Shown here: in pieces, positions 26,652-40,025 of the stretch
Layout: every line of letters begins with the position of its first letter
How positions within the stretch are numbered: the stretch's first letter is position 1
Assembly: GCF_004745945.1 (NCBI RefSeq)
Contig: NZ_SRLE01000001.1
Location: 62,001-126,000 of the forward strand
Length of the DNA stretch: 64,000 bases
Direction of reading: 5' to 3'
Origin: Mangrovimicrobium sediminis
Lineage (GTDB): Bacteria > Pseudomonadota > Gammaproteobacteria > Pseudomonadales > Halieaceae
Notes under the pieces: generated by a model
Told to the model about the DNA's origin: nothing
The model's database searches: none
Seen by the model: the letters and a program-made list of their open reading frames with translations, nothing else
Position numbers and translations under genes: made by a program

Positions 26652-27500
26652 TCAACGCCGGGGCAGAACCCCGAGAGGGTCGATCGGCTTGCCCTCCCGA
26701 CGAATCTCGAAGTGCAGGCGCACCGAATCCGTGCCGCTACTGCCCTTCTCCGCGATCTTCTGGCCGGCGCTGACACTGTCGCCCTCGCCAACCAGCAGGC
26801 GTTCGTTGTGGCCATAGGCGCTGAGATACTGCTCGTTATGCTTGATGATCAGCAGTTCGCCGAGGCCGACAATCCCGGTACCGGCGTACACCACCTGTCC
26901 CGCCGCGACGGCAATCACCGGGTCGCCGCGGGCACCGCCGATATCGATACCCTTGTGCACGGTCGCCGAATAGTGCCGGATAACCTGCCCGTCAGAAGGC
27001 CAGCGCCAGCTGCGCACCGGGCCGAGGTCCACCGATGAGCCAGTTTTAGCAGGCGTCGATGACGCTTTAGTGACCGCCGGTGGGGGGGCCGGAGCTTTTT
27101 TGGCCGCTGGCGTGGGGACTTTTGCCGCGGGCTGCGCTGCCGGTTTGGCCACGGTGGTGGGACGCGACGGCGCCGGGCTGGGCGCAGGCTGGTCGCGCTC
27201 GAGCAGCACCAGGCGCTGCCCGGGGTAGATGGTGTACGGCAGCGGGATCTTGTTAGCGGCCGCCAGCCGGCGGTAGTCGAGGCCGTAGCGAAAGGCGATG
27301 GAGTACAGCGTATCCCCGCGCTGCACAGTGTACCCGGGCTGGGTGCTGAGGGTTTGTACAGGGGCTGGCTGCGGCGCGCGGGCCGCATTGCGATCCTCCA
27401 CCGGGGCGCGCACATTGCCGCCGCAGGCCACCAGCAATGCCGTGACAAGGCAGCCGGCCAGGAATCTGATGTCACACCTCGGGTTCGCCTGCGTGCGCAT
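26652..27500 (-). CDS. nlpD: Lipoprotein NlpD (LysM and degenerate M23 domain)
   Basis: A 282-residue outer-membrane lipoprotein. The lipobox is LLVACGG near residue 23, then a LysM domain (YTVQRGDTLYSIAFRYGLD), a Pro/Ala/Lys-rich linker, and a C-terminal LytM/M23 domain with HKGIDIGG and RLHFEIR. The first His of the usual HxH pair is Arg, as in E. coli NlpD, so it should not cut peptidoglycan itself. Known NlpD proteins activate the amidase AmiC at the division septum. The ATG at 27,500 lies 11 bases past the DUF368 stop. Confidence 0.92.
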   Translation of the reverse strand: MRTQANPRCDIRFLAGCLVTALLVACGGNVRAPVEDRNAARAPQPAPVQTLSTQPGYTVQRGDTLYSIAFRYGLDYRRLAAANKIPLPYTIYPGQRLVLLERDQPAPSPAPSRPTTVAKPAAQPAAKVPTPAAKKAPAPPPAVTKASSTPAKTGSSVDLGPVRSWRWPSDGQVIRHYSATVHKGIDIGGARGDPVIAVAAGQVVYAGTGIVGLGELLIIKHNEQYLSAYGHNERLLVGEGDSVSAGQKIAEKGSSGTDSVRLHFEIRREGKPIDPLGVLPRR

Positions 27501-27511
27501 CGTCGCTGGAT

Positions 27512-28447
27512 TCAGCCCGTGCGGGCTTCCCTCGTGGCACCACCCCAGCGGTGGTCGATCAACCACACCAGCGCCAGGCCGCCCAGCGCCAGGACCACGC
27601 ACAGCGGCACCAGCGGGTCCTGGCCGGTGAGCGTGTGAAATTCGCCGGGCAGCACCGGGACCTGCTGGGCCGGACGCGGGTGACCGTCGCTGCCGGTGGT
27701 CCAGACCAACACCTGCTTCCAGGGCCAGACCACCAGCAGCGAACCGAACAGGAAGCCGGTGAGCATCGCCATGGTGGGTTCGTGAAAGCGGTGCATCAGC
27801 CAGTACAGCAGCCGCGAGAAACACAGCAGTCCGGCAGCGGCGCCGACGGCGAACACCGCGATCACCGCCAGGTCCAGGCCCTTGAGCGCGCCGATGATCG
27901 TGCCGTACATGCCCAGCAACACCAGGATGAAACTGCCGGATATCCCGGGAAGAATCATCGCGCAGATGGCGAGGAAGCCGGCGATGAACACCCCGGGCAG
28001 GCCGAAGTGCAGGTTCAGTGCCGGCGCCAGCGCGATCGCCGTGGCCGTGGCGACCCCGACCAGCAGGCAGGCGGCCCGGGTCGCAGTCCAGCCGCGCACC
28101 TGGCGCAGCAGCACCAGGGCCGAGGCGAGGATCAGGCCAAAGAAGAACGCCCACAGCGGTACCGGGTGGTGCTCGAGCAGCCAGGCGATCAAACGCGCCA
28201 GGCTCACCACGCTGGTGGCGATACCGGCCAGCAGGCAGAGCAGGAAGGTACCGTTGACGTGTGCCCAGGCGCCGCGGATATCCAGGCGCAACAGCAGGCG
28301 CAGGCACTCCAGGTCGAAGGCGCGGATGCTGCCCAGCAGCGTGTCGTAGATGCCCGTGATAAAGGCGATGGTGCCGCCGGACACCCCGGGGACGATATCC
28401 GCCGCGCCCATCAACAGGCCGCGCAGGTAGATTCCGAGCTTGTCCAA
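27512..28447 (-). CDS. DUF368 membrane protein (PopT-type polyprenyl-phosphate translocase)
   Basis: A 311-residue polytopic membrane protein with about eight to ten helices. The family signature GAADIVPGVSGGTIAFITGIYD is at residues 14-35, and a second AMILPGISGSFILVLLGMY copy occurs mid-protein, the repeated motif of DUF368. DUF368 proteins (PopT) have been shown in other bacteria to return undecaprenyl phosphate across the inner membrane. The TTG at 28,447 gives the N-terminal length expected for the family; the first ATG (28,411) would start at the motif itself. It lies between pcm and nlpD, with 4- and 11-base gaps, and so is part of the rpoS-locus operon. Confidence 0.85.
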   Translation of the reverse strand: MDKLGIYLRGLLMGAADIVPGVSGGTIAFITGIYDTLLGSIRAFDLECLRLLLRLDIRGAWAHVNGTFLLCLLAGIATSVVSLARLIAWLLEHHPVPLWAFFFGLILASALVLLRQVRGWTATRAACLLVGVATATAIALAPALNLHFGLPGVFIAGFLAICAMILPGISGSFILVLLGMYGTIIGALKGLDLAVIAVFAVGAAAGLLCFSRLLYWLMHRFHEPTMAMLTGFLFGSLLVVWPWKQVLVWTTGSDGHPRPAQQVPVLPGEFHTLTGQDPLVPLCVVLALGGLALVWLIDHRWGGATREARTG

Positions 28448-28451
28448 GGGC

Positions 28452-29084
28452 TCAGCGCACCGTGCCGGGACGCAGTGGTACGAAACGAACGGGCTCGACC
28501 ACGGTGGTCTCGAAGCCCTCGGCGCTGCGGTCGACCACGTGCAGGAACTGGGTCTCCTCGCCCACCGGGATCACCAGCCGGCCACCGGGCGCGAGTTGCT
28601 CGAGCAATGCCTCGGGAATCCGCTGGGGCGCCGCCGCCGCGAGTATGCCGTCGAAGGGCCCGCGCTCCGGCCAGCCGAGGGCGCCGTCCGCATGCGAGAC
28701 CTGCACGTTGCGCAACTTGAGCTGGCGCAGGCGCTGGCGCGCGCGCTGCAGCAGTGGCTTGATGCGCTCCACGCTGTAGATCTCGGGCACCAACTGGGCC
28801 AGCACCGCGGTCTGGTAGCCGGACCCGGTACCGATTTCCAGCACGCGCTGCGGTACGCCGCGCTCCAGCAGAAGTTCGGTCATGCGCGCGACGATATAAG
28901 GTTGTGAGAGGGTCTGCTGGTAACCGATGGGCAGGGCGACGTCCTCGTAGGCGCGGTGCGCCATGGCCTCGTCGAGGAACAGGTGGCGCGGCGTGGTGCG
29001 CATCACATCGAGCACGCGCTGGTCGCGAATGCCCTCGTCGACGAGGCGCTGGATGAGCCGCTCGCGCGTGCGCTGCGACGTCAT
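28452..29084 (-). CDS. pcm: Protein-L-isoaspartate O-methyltransferase
   Basis: A 210-residue SAM-dependent enzyme that methylates isoaspartyl residues in damaged proteins and starts their repair. It begins [14 protein letters not shown], as in Pseudomonas Pcm, followed by [36 protein letters not shown] and the SAM motif [19 protein letters not shown] longer in-frame start exists inside truD but is not conserved. It lies 22 bases after the truD stop. In most gammaproteobacteria surE lies between truD and pcm; here it does not. Confidence 0.94.
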   Translation of the reverse strand: MTSQRTRERLIQRLVDEGIRDQRVLDVMRTTPRHLFLDEAMAHRAYEDVALPIGYQQTLSQPYIVARMTELLLERGVPQRVLEIGTGSGYQTAVLAQLVPEIYSVERIKPLLQRARQRLRQLKLRNVQVSHADGALGWPERGPFDGILAAAAPQRIPEALLEQLAPGGRLVIPVGEETQFLHVVDRSAEGFETTVVEPVRFVPLRPGTVR

Positions 29085-29106
29085 GCCGATACCGTTGAGG
29101 TCTACG

Positions 29107-30183
29107 CTATTCACTCCGCGAACCACTGTGCTGCCCCATTGTCTCCCCTGCCTGCCGCCCCCGGTCGGCAATCTGCATGAACTCCGCAAGCAGGGCCGTG
29201 GCGTAGCCGCCGGCACCCAATCCGAAGGTCAGTAGCAGGCTGCCATCATCACAAAACTGCCAGCAAAAGTCATCAGCGAGCAGGCGCGTCGCCCGCCAAG
29301 CCAGCTCCAGCCCCATGCGCTCCAGAAACTCGCAGGTCTCGGACTGTTCGGCCAGGGCCGCGCGCGCCGGGGCGGCGGCCGCAGCCAGCCTGTCGCTACC
29401 CCGGCCCCACAGCGGCAATGCCGGGTGCAGGTCGGCACGGGCGCAGCGCGCCTCGATGTCGGCATCCACCTGCGCGCACTGGAACAGGCTGTGGGTACCG
29501 GCAAGCATGCAGACATCGCCGGGGCGCACGCGGTCCCAGTCACCGTCGGCGACGCGCTGCCCGAGCAAGTGGTTGAACAGCGACGAGCGCAGGGCGGAGA
29601 GATAGATGCTGCGCCGGTTGCGCGAGATCCTGCGCCCGCCCTCGCGCATCCAGCGCTGCGCCTGGGCCAGGGTGGCGTCGTCGCGCCCGAAGCGCTGCTC
29701 GCCAAAATAATTGGGCACGCCCTGCCGGGCGATCAACTCGAGCCGCGCAAGCAGCGCCGCGGAATCCGCCTCCAGCTCGCGCAGGCGCAGGGTGAAACGA
29801 TTGCCGCGATGCACGCCGCGCTTGAGCTTGCGGCGGTGCCAGGTGGCTTCGAGGACGCGCACCTCGCCGCCAGCCTCAAGCGCCGACCAGTCCGGCGCCG
29901 GACGACCGGCGAGCCCCACGCTGAACCACTGCCTCGTCACGGCATTGCGGTCCTTCATGCCGCTGTAGCCGATTTCCCGCGGGTGTACGCCGGCCAGCGT
30001 CGACAGGCGCTCGGCGAGTTCCGGCGTGGTCAGTTCGCGCTTTTCGAGGTGCAGGAAGGCGTGCTCGCCACTTCCCTCGGGGATAAAACCGAGTTGCTCC
30101 TCGACCAGGAAATCCTCCGGCTGGACGCGCATCAGCGCGCTGGCCACCGGTGCTCCGGTGGCGGTGGGACAGCCACCGTTCAC
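29107..30183 (-). CDS. truD: tRNA pseudouridine(13) synthase TruD
   Basis: A 358-residue TruD. It makes pseudouridine at position 13 of tRNA-Glu and others. The catalytic Asp is D78 in [18 protein letters not shown], and the conserved [11 protein letters not shown] and [11 protein letters not shown] segments are present. The start is GTG at 30,183, overlapping the ispF stop as GTGA. It is upstream of pcm. Confidence 0.94.
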   Translation of the reverse strand: MNGGCPTATGAPVASALMRVQPEDFLVEEQLGFIPEGSGEHAFLHLEKRELTTPELAERLSTLAGVHPREIGYSGMKDRNAVTRQWFSVGLAGRPAPDWSALEAGGEVRVLEATWHRRKLKRGVHRGNRFTLRLRELEADSAALLARLELIARQGVPNYFGEQRFGRDDATLAQAQRWMREGGRRISRNRRSIYLSALRSSLFNHLLGQRVADGDWDRVRPGDVCMLAGTHSLFQCAQVDADIEARCARADLHPALPLWGRGSDRLAAAAAPARAALAEQSETCEFLERMGLELAWRATRLLADDFCWQFCDDGSLLLTFGLGAGGYATALLAEFMQIADRGRQAGETMGQHSGSRSE

Positions 30184-30662
30184 GCTGGTGCGCCGAGCAG
30201 GACCACCGCGTGAGCGGCGATGCCCTCCTCCCGGCCGGCGAACCCCAGGCCTTCGGTGGTGGTGGCCTTGATACCGACGCAGCCCACGCCCACCTGCAGG
30301 TCGGCGGCGAGATGCGCGCGCATGGCATCGATGTGCGGGGCGAGCTTCGGTGCCTGCGCGATCAGGGTGGAATCGATGTTGTGTACGGTGTACCCGGCGT
30401 CGACCACCAGTTGATAGACACGGCGCAGCAGTACGCGGCTATCGATGCCGGCGTTGGCCGGGTCGGTATCGGGGAAGTGCCGGCCGATGTCGCCGGCGGC
30501 GATGGCACCCAGCAACGCATCGCACAGGGCGTGCACCAGCACGTCGCCATCGGAGTGGGCGGCCAGGCCGCGGCTGTGGGGAATGCGCACACCGCCGAGG
30601 ACGACGGCGTCGCCCTCGGCAAAGCGGTGCACGTCGTAGCCGTGACCGATGCGCAGGGTCAC
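30180..30662 (-). CDS. ispF: 2-C-methyl-D-erythritol 2,4-cyclodiphosphate synthase
   Basis: A 160-residue IspF of the MEP isoprenoid pathway. It forms the cyclic diphosphate and releases CMP. Zinc ligands are in GHGYDVHRF and ALCDALLG, with [14 protein letters not shown] and [14 protein letters not shown] as family blocks, and [22 protein letters not shown] near the end. The start is GTG at 30,662, overlapping the ispD stop (GTGA); the long frame upstream is a shadow of ispD. Confidence 0.95.
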   Translation of the reverse strand: MTLRIGHGYDVHRFAEGDAVVLGGVRIPHSRGLAAHSDGDVLVHALCDALLGAIAAGDIGRHFPDTDPANAGIDSRVLLRRVYQLVVDAGYTVHNIDSTLIAQAPKLAPHIDAMRAHLAADLQVGVGCVGIKATTTEGLGFAGREEGIAAHAVVLLGAPA

Positions 30663-31357
30663 TGCTGCTCCTCTTTCCAGGCCAGGTACCAGGCGGCCAG
30701 CGCCAGGTCGTCCGGCGCCGTCACCTTGAAGTTGGCGGGCGACCCGGGCACCAGTTGCACCGGCAGGCCGGCGTGTTCCATCGCCGAGGCCTCGTCGGTC
30801 ACCGGCAGGCCCTGCGCCAGTGCGCCCTCGAGGGCCGCGCCGAGTTCGCCAAGGCGAAACATCTGCGGCGTCTGTGCGCACCACAGGCGCGAGCGATCCA
30901 GGGTGTGCTCCACCAGGCCGCTGTCGCCGACATACTTGACGGTATCGACGATGGCCTCGGCGAGTATGCCGCCGACCTGGGAGGCCAGCACCTGGTCAAT
31001 CAGCCGCGCCAGGTCGGCCTCGGGCAGGCCGGGTCGCGCCGCGTCATGCACCAGCACCCAGTCGTCCGGGTCGCCGGGCACGGCGCGCAGGCCGGCCAGT
31101 ACGGAATCGGCGCGCTGCGCACCGCCGGTGACGCGCTGCACACGGGGGTCGGCAAACAGGGGCAGCGTGTCCGCGTGGGTGTCGTTCTCGCTGACCGCAA
31201 CGGTGACGCTCTCAATGCGCGGGTCGCGCAGCAGCGCATTGACCGAATGCTCGAGCAGGGTGACACCGTCGAAGCGCAGGTACTGCTTGGGAATGTCGCT
31301 GCCCATGCGGGTACCCACACCCGCGGCGGGCACTACCGCGTGACAGCGACCACTCAC
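30659..31357 (-). CDS. ispD: 2-C-methyl-D-erythritol 4-phosphate cytidylyltransferase
   Basis: A 232-residue IspD, which makes CDP-methylerythritol from CTP and MEP. The CTP-binding start [20 protein letters not shown] is intact, and [11 protein letters not shown], the mid-protein substrate block, follows. It starts with GTG at 31,357, overlapping the ftsB stop (GTGA). Together with ispF it gives two consecutive steps of the MEP pathway in one coupled unit. Confidence 0.96.
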   Translation of the reverse strand: MSGRCHAVVPAAGVGTRMGSDIPKQYLRFDGVTLLEHSVNALLRDPRIESVTVAVSENDTHADTLPLFADPRVQRVTGGAQRADSVLAGLRAVPGDPDDWVLVHDAARPGLPEADLARLIDQVLASQVGGILAEAIVDTVKYVGDSGLVEHTLDRSRLWCAQTPQMFRLGELGAALEGALAQGLPVTDEASAMEHAGLPVQLVPGSPANFKVTAPDDLALAAWYLAWKEEQQ

Positions 31358-31653
31358 GGCTGCTCTCCGGGCGCAGGGCTGGCGTCTTCCTCGACCTGGT
31401 AAAACACCTCGCCGTCACGCACCAGGTTGAGCTGTTCCCGGGCGCGCTGTTCCACGCCCTGGTTGCCGCTTTGCAGGTCCAGCACCTCGCGCTCCAGCAC
31501 CGCATTGCGGGTGCGCAATTCCTCGTTCACGCGGTCGAACTCCTCGACCTGCGCGCGCAGGCGGTGCACCTCGGCGAGACTGCCGTCAGCGAACCACAGC
31601 CGGTACTGCAGGAGCAGCAACAGGGCGACCAGTATCGCCAGCATCCAGCGCAC
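31354..31653 (-). CDS. ftsB: Cell division protein FtsB
   Basis: A 99-residue single-pass protein. One N-terminal membrane helix (MLAILVALLLLLQYRLWF) is followed by a coiled coil (LRAQVEEFDRVNEELRTRNAVLEREVLDLQSG) and the conserved end GVEQRAREQLNLVRDGEVFYQV. FtsB joins FtsL and FtsQ in the divisome and helps switch on septal peptidoglycan synthesis. The frame opens at GTG (31,653), with an ATG three codons further in; both give a normal length. It lies 12 bases past the eno stop. Confidence 0.93.
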   Translation of the reverse strand: MRWMLAILVALLLLLQYRLWFADGSLAEVHRLRAQVEEFDRVNEELRTRNAVLEREVLDLQSGNQGVEQRAREQLNLVRDGEVFYQVEEDASPAPGEQP

Positions 31654-31665
31654 GCCATCGGACCG

Positions 31666-35504
<3,839 letters not shown>

Positions 35505-35614
35505 TTAAAACACGTGTATTCGGGAATACGCAAGCACTCCGCAACGCCCAGCTGTTCGCCGTGGAAGTCCTGCAAAAAGATGGGACGCCAGACTACCAGA
35601 AACCCCCTGCCTGC

Positions 35615-36964
35615 TCAATCCACACTGCACTCAGCGGCGGGCTCCCATTGCAACTGCCACAGGGACTCGCCTGCCGCGGGAACCTCCCGCCAGCGCGAAC
35701 TGCGGCAGGCGCCCAGCCCGCCCACCGCGAGAATTTCCCCGCCCAGGGCCAGCAGCGGCAGCCGCTCGCGCCACCAGGGTGGCACCTGCGCCTGGCGCAT
35801 CCAGTCCTTCAGGCTACCCGCCCCGGGCCCGTGCGCCGGGCGACAGGATTCGCCGCCGCGGCGCCAGTGCAGCTCCAGCGCCTCCCGGTCTCCCAGAGCG
35901 ATCCCGCAGGAGGCGGACGGCTGCAGGCCGAGGCGGCCGAACCCTGGCACTTCCAACGACTGCCCGGGCGTGAGCGGGAGCGAGTCCTGTGGCTGCGGGG
36001 CTTGTGGCAACCGGTAGACGCCCTCGCGGTAACGCTGCAGGCGATAACTGCCGGCCCGCAATAGCGGCGCCGCGTCCGCGCGTGCCGAGCGCAGCTGGCC
36101 GATGAATTCCCGCAGCGGCGCCTGGTCCGGCAGCGGCAGGCCCTGCCCGCGCAGCCAGTGGCGCAGCCGGCGCGCGGCGGCACCAACATCGCCGGCCAGC
36201 AGAGCCTGCAGGTCGACGCCGGGATCACCCATGACGCTGTAGCAGGTGGGCAACACGCTATCGGACGCGGCGAGCGCACGCTCTGCCTCCGCCAGGTGTG
36301 CACTGGCGCGGCCCACGGTCTGGCGGTAGGCGGGCCAGCGCGCCTCGATGCGCGGCAGGACCTCGTGTCGCAGGTAGTTGCGATCCAGTTGCGGATCGCC
36401 GTTGCTCGGGTCGTCTATCCAGTCCAGAGCGTGCGCCGCGGCGTAGGACTCCAGCGCCACACGCGGCAGCTCGAGCAGCGGCCGCACCAGCCAACCCTGC
36501 CCCAACGGGCGCTTCGGTGCCATGGCGGCGAGACCGGCCAGGCCGGCGCCGCGCAGCAGGCGCAGGAACAGGGTCTCGACCTGGTCGTCCAGATGATGGG
36601 CGGTAAATACAATGGCGCCGGGTTCCAGTGCTGCGGCCAGCGCCGCGTAGCGCGCCTCGCGGGCGGCGGCCTCGATGCCCTGCCCCGCGGGCGTCACCGC
36701 AACCTGTACAGTCCGGCAGGGTACCCCGAGCTGCTCGCAACGCGCGAGGCAGTGGGCGGCCCAGTCGTCGGCCTCCGCTTGCAATGCGTGGTTGACGTGC
36801 AATGCCGCCAGCGGCGGTGCCGTGTGCTCGGCGCACCAGCGATGCAGAAGATGCAGCAGGACAGTGGAGTCGAGGCCGCCGCTGAAGGCGACCAGCCAGT
36901 GCGGGGCGTCGCGCAGGCCGCGCAACTGGCTATCGAGTTGTGCGAGGTCCAGCGTCGCGGACAC
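35615..36964 (-). CDS. tilS: tRNA(Ile)-lysidine synthase TilS
   Basis: A 449-residue TilS. It puts lysidine on the wobble C of the AUA-reading tRNA-Ile using ATP and lysine. The PP-loop is AFSGGLDSTVLLHLLHRW, followed by LHVNHALQAEADDWA, FTAHHLDDQVETLFLRLLRGAGLAGLAAM and the DDPSN motif (IDDPSNGDPQLDRNYLRH). The C-terminal substrate-binding domains extend to the end. I take GTG at 36,964 as the start, 20 bases past the accA stop; no strong ribosome site is visible there. Confidence 0.93.
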   Translation of the reverse strand: MSATLDLAQLDSQLRGLRDAPHWLVAFSGGLDSTVLLHLLHRWCAEHTAPPLAALHVNHALQAEADDWAAHCLARCEQLGVPCRTVQVAVTPAGQGIEAAAREARYAALAAALEPGAIVFTAHHLDDQVETLFLRLLRGAGLAGLAAMAPKRPLGQGWLVRPLLELPRVALESYAAAHALDWIDDPSNGDPQLDRNYLRHEVLPRIEARWPAYRQTVGRASAHLAEAERALAASDSVLPTCYSVMGDPGVDLQALLAGDVGAAARRLRHWLRGQGLPLPDQAPLREFIGQLRSARADAAPLLRAGSYRLQRYREGVYRLPQAPQPQDSLPLTPGQSLEVPGFGRLGLQPSASCGIALGDREALELHWRRGGESCRPAHGPGAGSLKDWMRQAQVPPWWRERLPLLALGGEILAVGGLGACRSSRWREVPAAGESLWQLQWEPAAECSVD

Positions 36965-36984
36965 GGGACCGGCGCGGCCCGGCG

Positions 36985-37935
36985 TCAGTTGTTGCCGAAG
37001 GAGAGAATCCGCTCGTAACGCTGGCTGAGCAGATCTTCCAGGGGGAGGCGCGCCAGCCGGTCGATCTGGTCTACCAGGTGCTCGCGCAGGCGTTGCGCCA
37101 TCAGGTCGACGTCGCGATGGGCACCGCCCAGCGGCTCGGGGATGGTGGCATCGACAATACCGAGCTCCTCGAGTACCGAGGACGTCACACCCATCGCCTC
37201 GGCGGCTTCCGGCGCGTGCACGGAATCCTTCCAGATGATGTTGGCACAACCTTCGGGGGAGATAACAAAGTAGGTGGAGTACTGCAGCATGGCCAGGTGG
37301 TCGCCGACCCCGATACCCAGGGCGCCGCCGGAGCTGCCCTCGCCGATCACAATACACACCAGGGGGGTGGCCAGGCGCGACATTACCGCGAGGTTCTGCG
37401 CAATGGATTCGCTGATACCGCGCTCCTCGGAATCGATACCCGGGTAGGCTCCGGGGGTGTCGATCAGGGTGACCACCGGCATCTTGTAGCGCTCGGCCAG
37501 TTCCATCAGGCGCAGCGCCTTGCGGTAACCCTCGGGCTTGGGCATGCCGAAATTGCGGTAGACCTTGTCCTTCACCGCGCGGCCCTTCTCCTGGCCGATG
37601 ACCATGACCGGGCGGCCATCCAGGCGCGCCACACCGCCAACGATGGCCTTGTCGTCACCGAAGCGACGGTCGCCGTGCAGTTCGTCGAACTCGGTGAAGA
37701 TGCGCGGGATGTAGTCGAGGGAGTACGGGCGCAGCGGGTGGCGCGCCACCTTGACGATATCCCAGGCGCTGAGATTGGCGAAAATCTTTTCGGTGAGCTT
37801 GGCACTCTTGTGCCGCAGGGTCTGGATTTCCTCGCTGATATTGAGCTCGTTATCCGAGCTGACCAGCTGTAATTCCTCGATTTTTACTTCCAGCTCGGCG
37901 ATCGGTTGCTCGAAATCCAGGTAATTCGGGTTCAC
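36985..37935 (-). CDS. accA: Acetyl-CoA carboxylase carboxyltransferase subunit alpha
   Basis: A 316-residue alpha subunit of the carboxyltransferase that moves CO2 from biotin to acetyl-CoA for fatty acid synthesis. It starts [21 protein letters not shown] (GTG at 37,935, GAGGGGG site upstream), and contains [35 protein letters not shown] and the oxyanion segment [15 protein letters not shown]. It is the first gene of the minus-strand housekeeping block; dnaE, often its upstream neighbour, is replaced by a divergent DUF1302 gene. Confidence 0.97.
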   Translation of the reverse strand: MNPNYLDFEQPIAELEVKIEELQLVSSDNELNISEEIQTLRHKSAKLTEKIFANLSAWDIVKVARHPLRPYSLDYIPRIFTEFDELHGDRRFGDDKAIVGGVARLDGRPVMVIGQEKGRAVKDKVYRNFGMPKPEGYRKALRLMELAERYKMPVVTLIDTPGAYPGIDSEERGISESIAQNLAVMSRLATPLVCIVIGEGSSGGALGIGVGDHLAMLQYSTYFVISPEGCANIIWKDSVHAPEAAEAMGVTSSVLEELGIVDATIPEPLGGAHRDVDLMAQRLREHLVDQIDRLARLPLEDLLSQRYERILSFGNN

Positions 37936-38160
37936 TGACTCACTGCCCCCTCGCGGTGAAATAAAGCTGCACCCAGTGTAGCCAAATTAGTACCGGACCA
38001 CCATTCCCCGGCGGCGTCTGGTATTATTCACCCGCTTAATGTTTACTATGCACACATCGTGACAGCGGTACGTCGACGATCCGGCAATCTGCTGCCATAC
38101 TTCGCACCAAGTATAAAAATCGCGGCTCCCCCCGTAGAGACCGTGTTGGAGGCTATCACC

Positions 38161-39996
38161 GTGAGAAGACCCGTTCCCAAGCTGTGTCCACTGGCCGCCG
38201 GCCTGGCGCTGGCAGGTTTCGCCAGCCAGGCAGCTGCGCTGAGTTTCGAGATGGGGCCCTTCGAGGGCACCTTTACCTCCACCCTGACCGTAGGCGCCAG
38301 TTGGCGACTCGAGGACCCGGATAGCGATGTAGTCACGCCGGGCAATACCGCTGGCAAGGGCGGCGCCGCCTCAAGCACTGCCGATGACGGCAACCTCAAC
38401 TACGAAAAGGGCGACATGTACTCGCTGCTGTTCAAGGGCGTGCACGACCTCGACCTGAACGCCGGCAACTACGGCTTCTTCACCCGCTTCAAATACTGGT
38501 ACGACTACGCGCTGGATGATGACAAACTGGCCCACGGCAGTGCCGCCAACGATTACGTCCCCAACCAGACGCTGGAGACCGGCGACTTCGAGGACCTGGC
38601 CAAGGAAAAAGGCTTCGAGTTCCTCGACTACTACGCCTACGCCAACTTCGACCTGGGCAGCCTGCCGGTGGAAGTGCGCGGCGGCAACATGGTGCTGTCC
38701 TGGGGTGAGAGCACGTTCATCCAGAACGGCGTCAACACCATCAACCCCTTTGACGTCACCGCCCTGCGCCAGCCGGGTTCTGAGATCAAGGAAGCCCTGC
38801 TGCCGGTGGGCATGGTCTACGCCAACGTCGGCCTCACCTACGACCTCAGCCTGGAAGCCTTCTACCAGTACGAGTGGCAGCGCACCATCATCGATGAGTG
38901 CGGCACCTACTGGAGCTCCACCGACCCCTACGGTGGCGGCTGCGACTACCTGACCGCCACCGCGGGCGTATCCGACCGCGAGCAGTTCGAGACCGGCTAC
39001 GTCATCCCGCGCGCGCCGGACCAGGAGGCCTCGGATAGCGGCCAGTGGGGTGTGGCCATGCGCTACTTCGTCGATTCGCTGAACTCGACGGAATTCGGGC
39101 TGTACTACACCAACCTGCACAACCGCACGCCGATCTTCAGCGGCATCAACCCGAGCGAAAACTACGGCGTGCCGTTCCTGCTCGGCTCCAACCCCTATTA
39201 CTTCTTCGAGTACCCCGAAGACATCGAACTCTACGGCCTTACCTTCGCGACCAACATCGGCGAATGGGCGGTCTCCGGCGAGTTGAGCTACCGGCCGGAA
39301 TTCCCGCTGCAGATCAACACCGTCGACCTGTTGCAATCGCTGGCCCTGGGCTCCTGGGGCGAGTGGTCGCGGGTCACGCCACGCGCGACCGAGGCAGGAG
39401 CGGGCGCAGTGGTGCACGGCTACGATGAGGTCGAGTACACCCAGTTCCAGATGACCTTCATCAAGTTCTTCGAGCAGGTGCTGGGGGCTTCGCGCCTGAG
39501 CTTCGCCGCCGAGGCGGCGGGCACCTGGATCGGCGGCATGGACGACGACATCAACTACGGCCGCTCCTCGGCCTACGGTATCGGTGACTTCGAGGAATTC
39601 CAGAGCACCCTGTTCAACGTGCCGGTGTCGTGCAATTCCCACCCGTTCCTGGAGGCAGTGGCAGGACTCAAGCCGAACAGCAACGGCGACTACTGTACCG
39701 ACGACGGCTTCACCGACGACTTCTCCTGGGGCTACCGCGTGCGCGCCAGCCTCGAGTACCCGAGTGCAATCGCCGGCATCAACCTGACCCCGAGCCTCGC
39801 CTGGGGCCACGACGTCAGCGGCACCTCGCCGTCGCCCAATTTCATCGACGGTCGCAAGGCACTGAGCCTGGCGCTGCGCGGCGACTACCTGAACACTTAC
39901 CGCGCCGAGTTGTCGTACACGACCTACTTCGGTGCAGATTATAACGAACAGGAAGATCGTGATTTCCTGTCCCTGAGTTTCTCGGTCGCCTTCTGA
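38161..39996 (+). CDS. DUF1302 outer-envelope protein
   Basis: A 611-residue protein with a signal peptide (RRPVPKLCPLAAGLALAGFASQAAA) and a long beta-rich body of the DUF1302 type: SFEMGPFEGTFTSTLTVGASWRL at the start, GGNMVLSWGESTFIQNGVNTINPFDVTALRQPGSEIKEAL-like blocks in the middle, and alternating aromatic strands to a terminal FLSLSFSVAF. The pattern and C-terminal Phe suggest an outer-membrane beta-barrel. The start is GTG at 38,161, with GGAGG eight bases before it, rather than the GTG at 38,059. It leads the five-gene plus-strand cluster ending at 45,911. Confidence 0.85.
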   Translation: MRRPVPKLCPLAAGLALAGFASQAAALSFEMGPFEGTFTSTLTVGASWRLEDPDSDVVTPGNTAGKGGAASSTADDGNLNYEKGDMYSLLFKGVHDLDLNAGNYGFFTRFKYWYDYALDDDKLAHGSAANDYVPNQTLETGDFEDLAKEKGFEFLDYYAYANFDLGSLPVEVRGGNMVLSWGESTFIQNGVNTINPFDVTALRQPGSEIKEALLPVGMVYANVGLTYDLSLEAFYQYEWQRTIIDECGTYWSSTDPYGGGCDYLTATAGVSDREQFETGYVIPRAPDQEASDSGQWGVAMRYFVDSLNSTEFGLYYTNLHNRTPIFSGINPSENYGVPFLLGSNPYYFFEYPEDIELYGLTFATNIGEWAVSGELSYRPEFPLQINTVDLLQSLALGSWGEWSRVTPRATEAGAGAVVHGYDEVEYTQFQMTFIKFFEQVLGASRLSFAAEAAGTWIGGMDDDINYGRSSAYGIGDFEEFQSTLFNVPVSCNSHPFLEAVAGLKPNSNGDYCTDDGFTDDFSWGYRVRASLEYPSAIAGINLTPSLAWGHDVSGTSPSPNFIDGRKALSLALRGDYLNTYRAELSYTTYFGADYNEQEDRDFLSLSFSVAF

Positions 39997-40025
39997 GGCG
40001 CCATTTCCGCTTTTTGGAGAAAGTC

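Noticed and set aside
38059-38160. Upstream GTG at 38,059 as the start of the DUF1302 protein
   Set aside because: It would put 34 residues before the signal peptide; the GTG at 38,161 has a good GGAGG site and gives a normal signal sequence.
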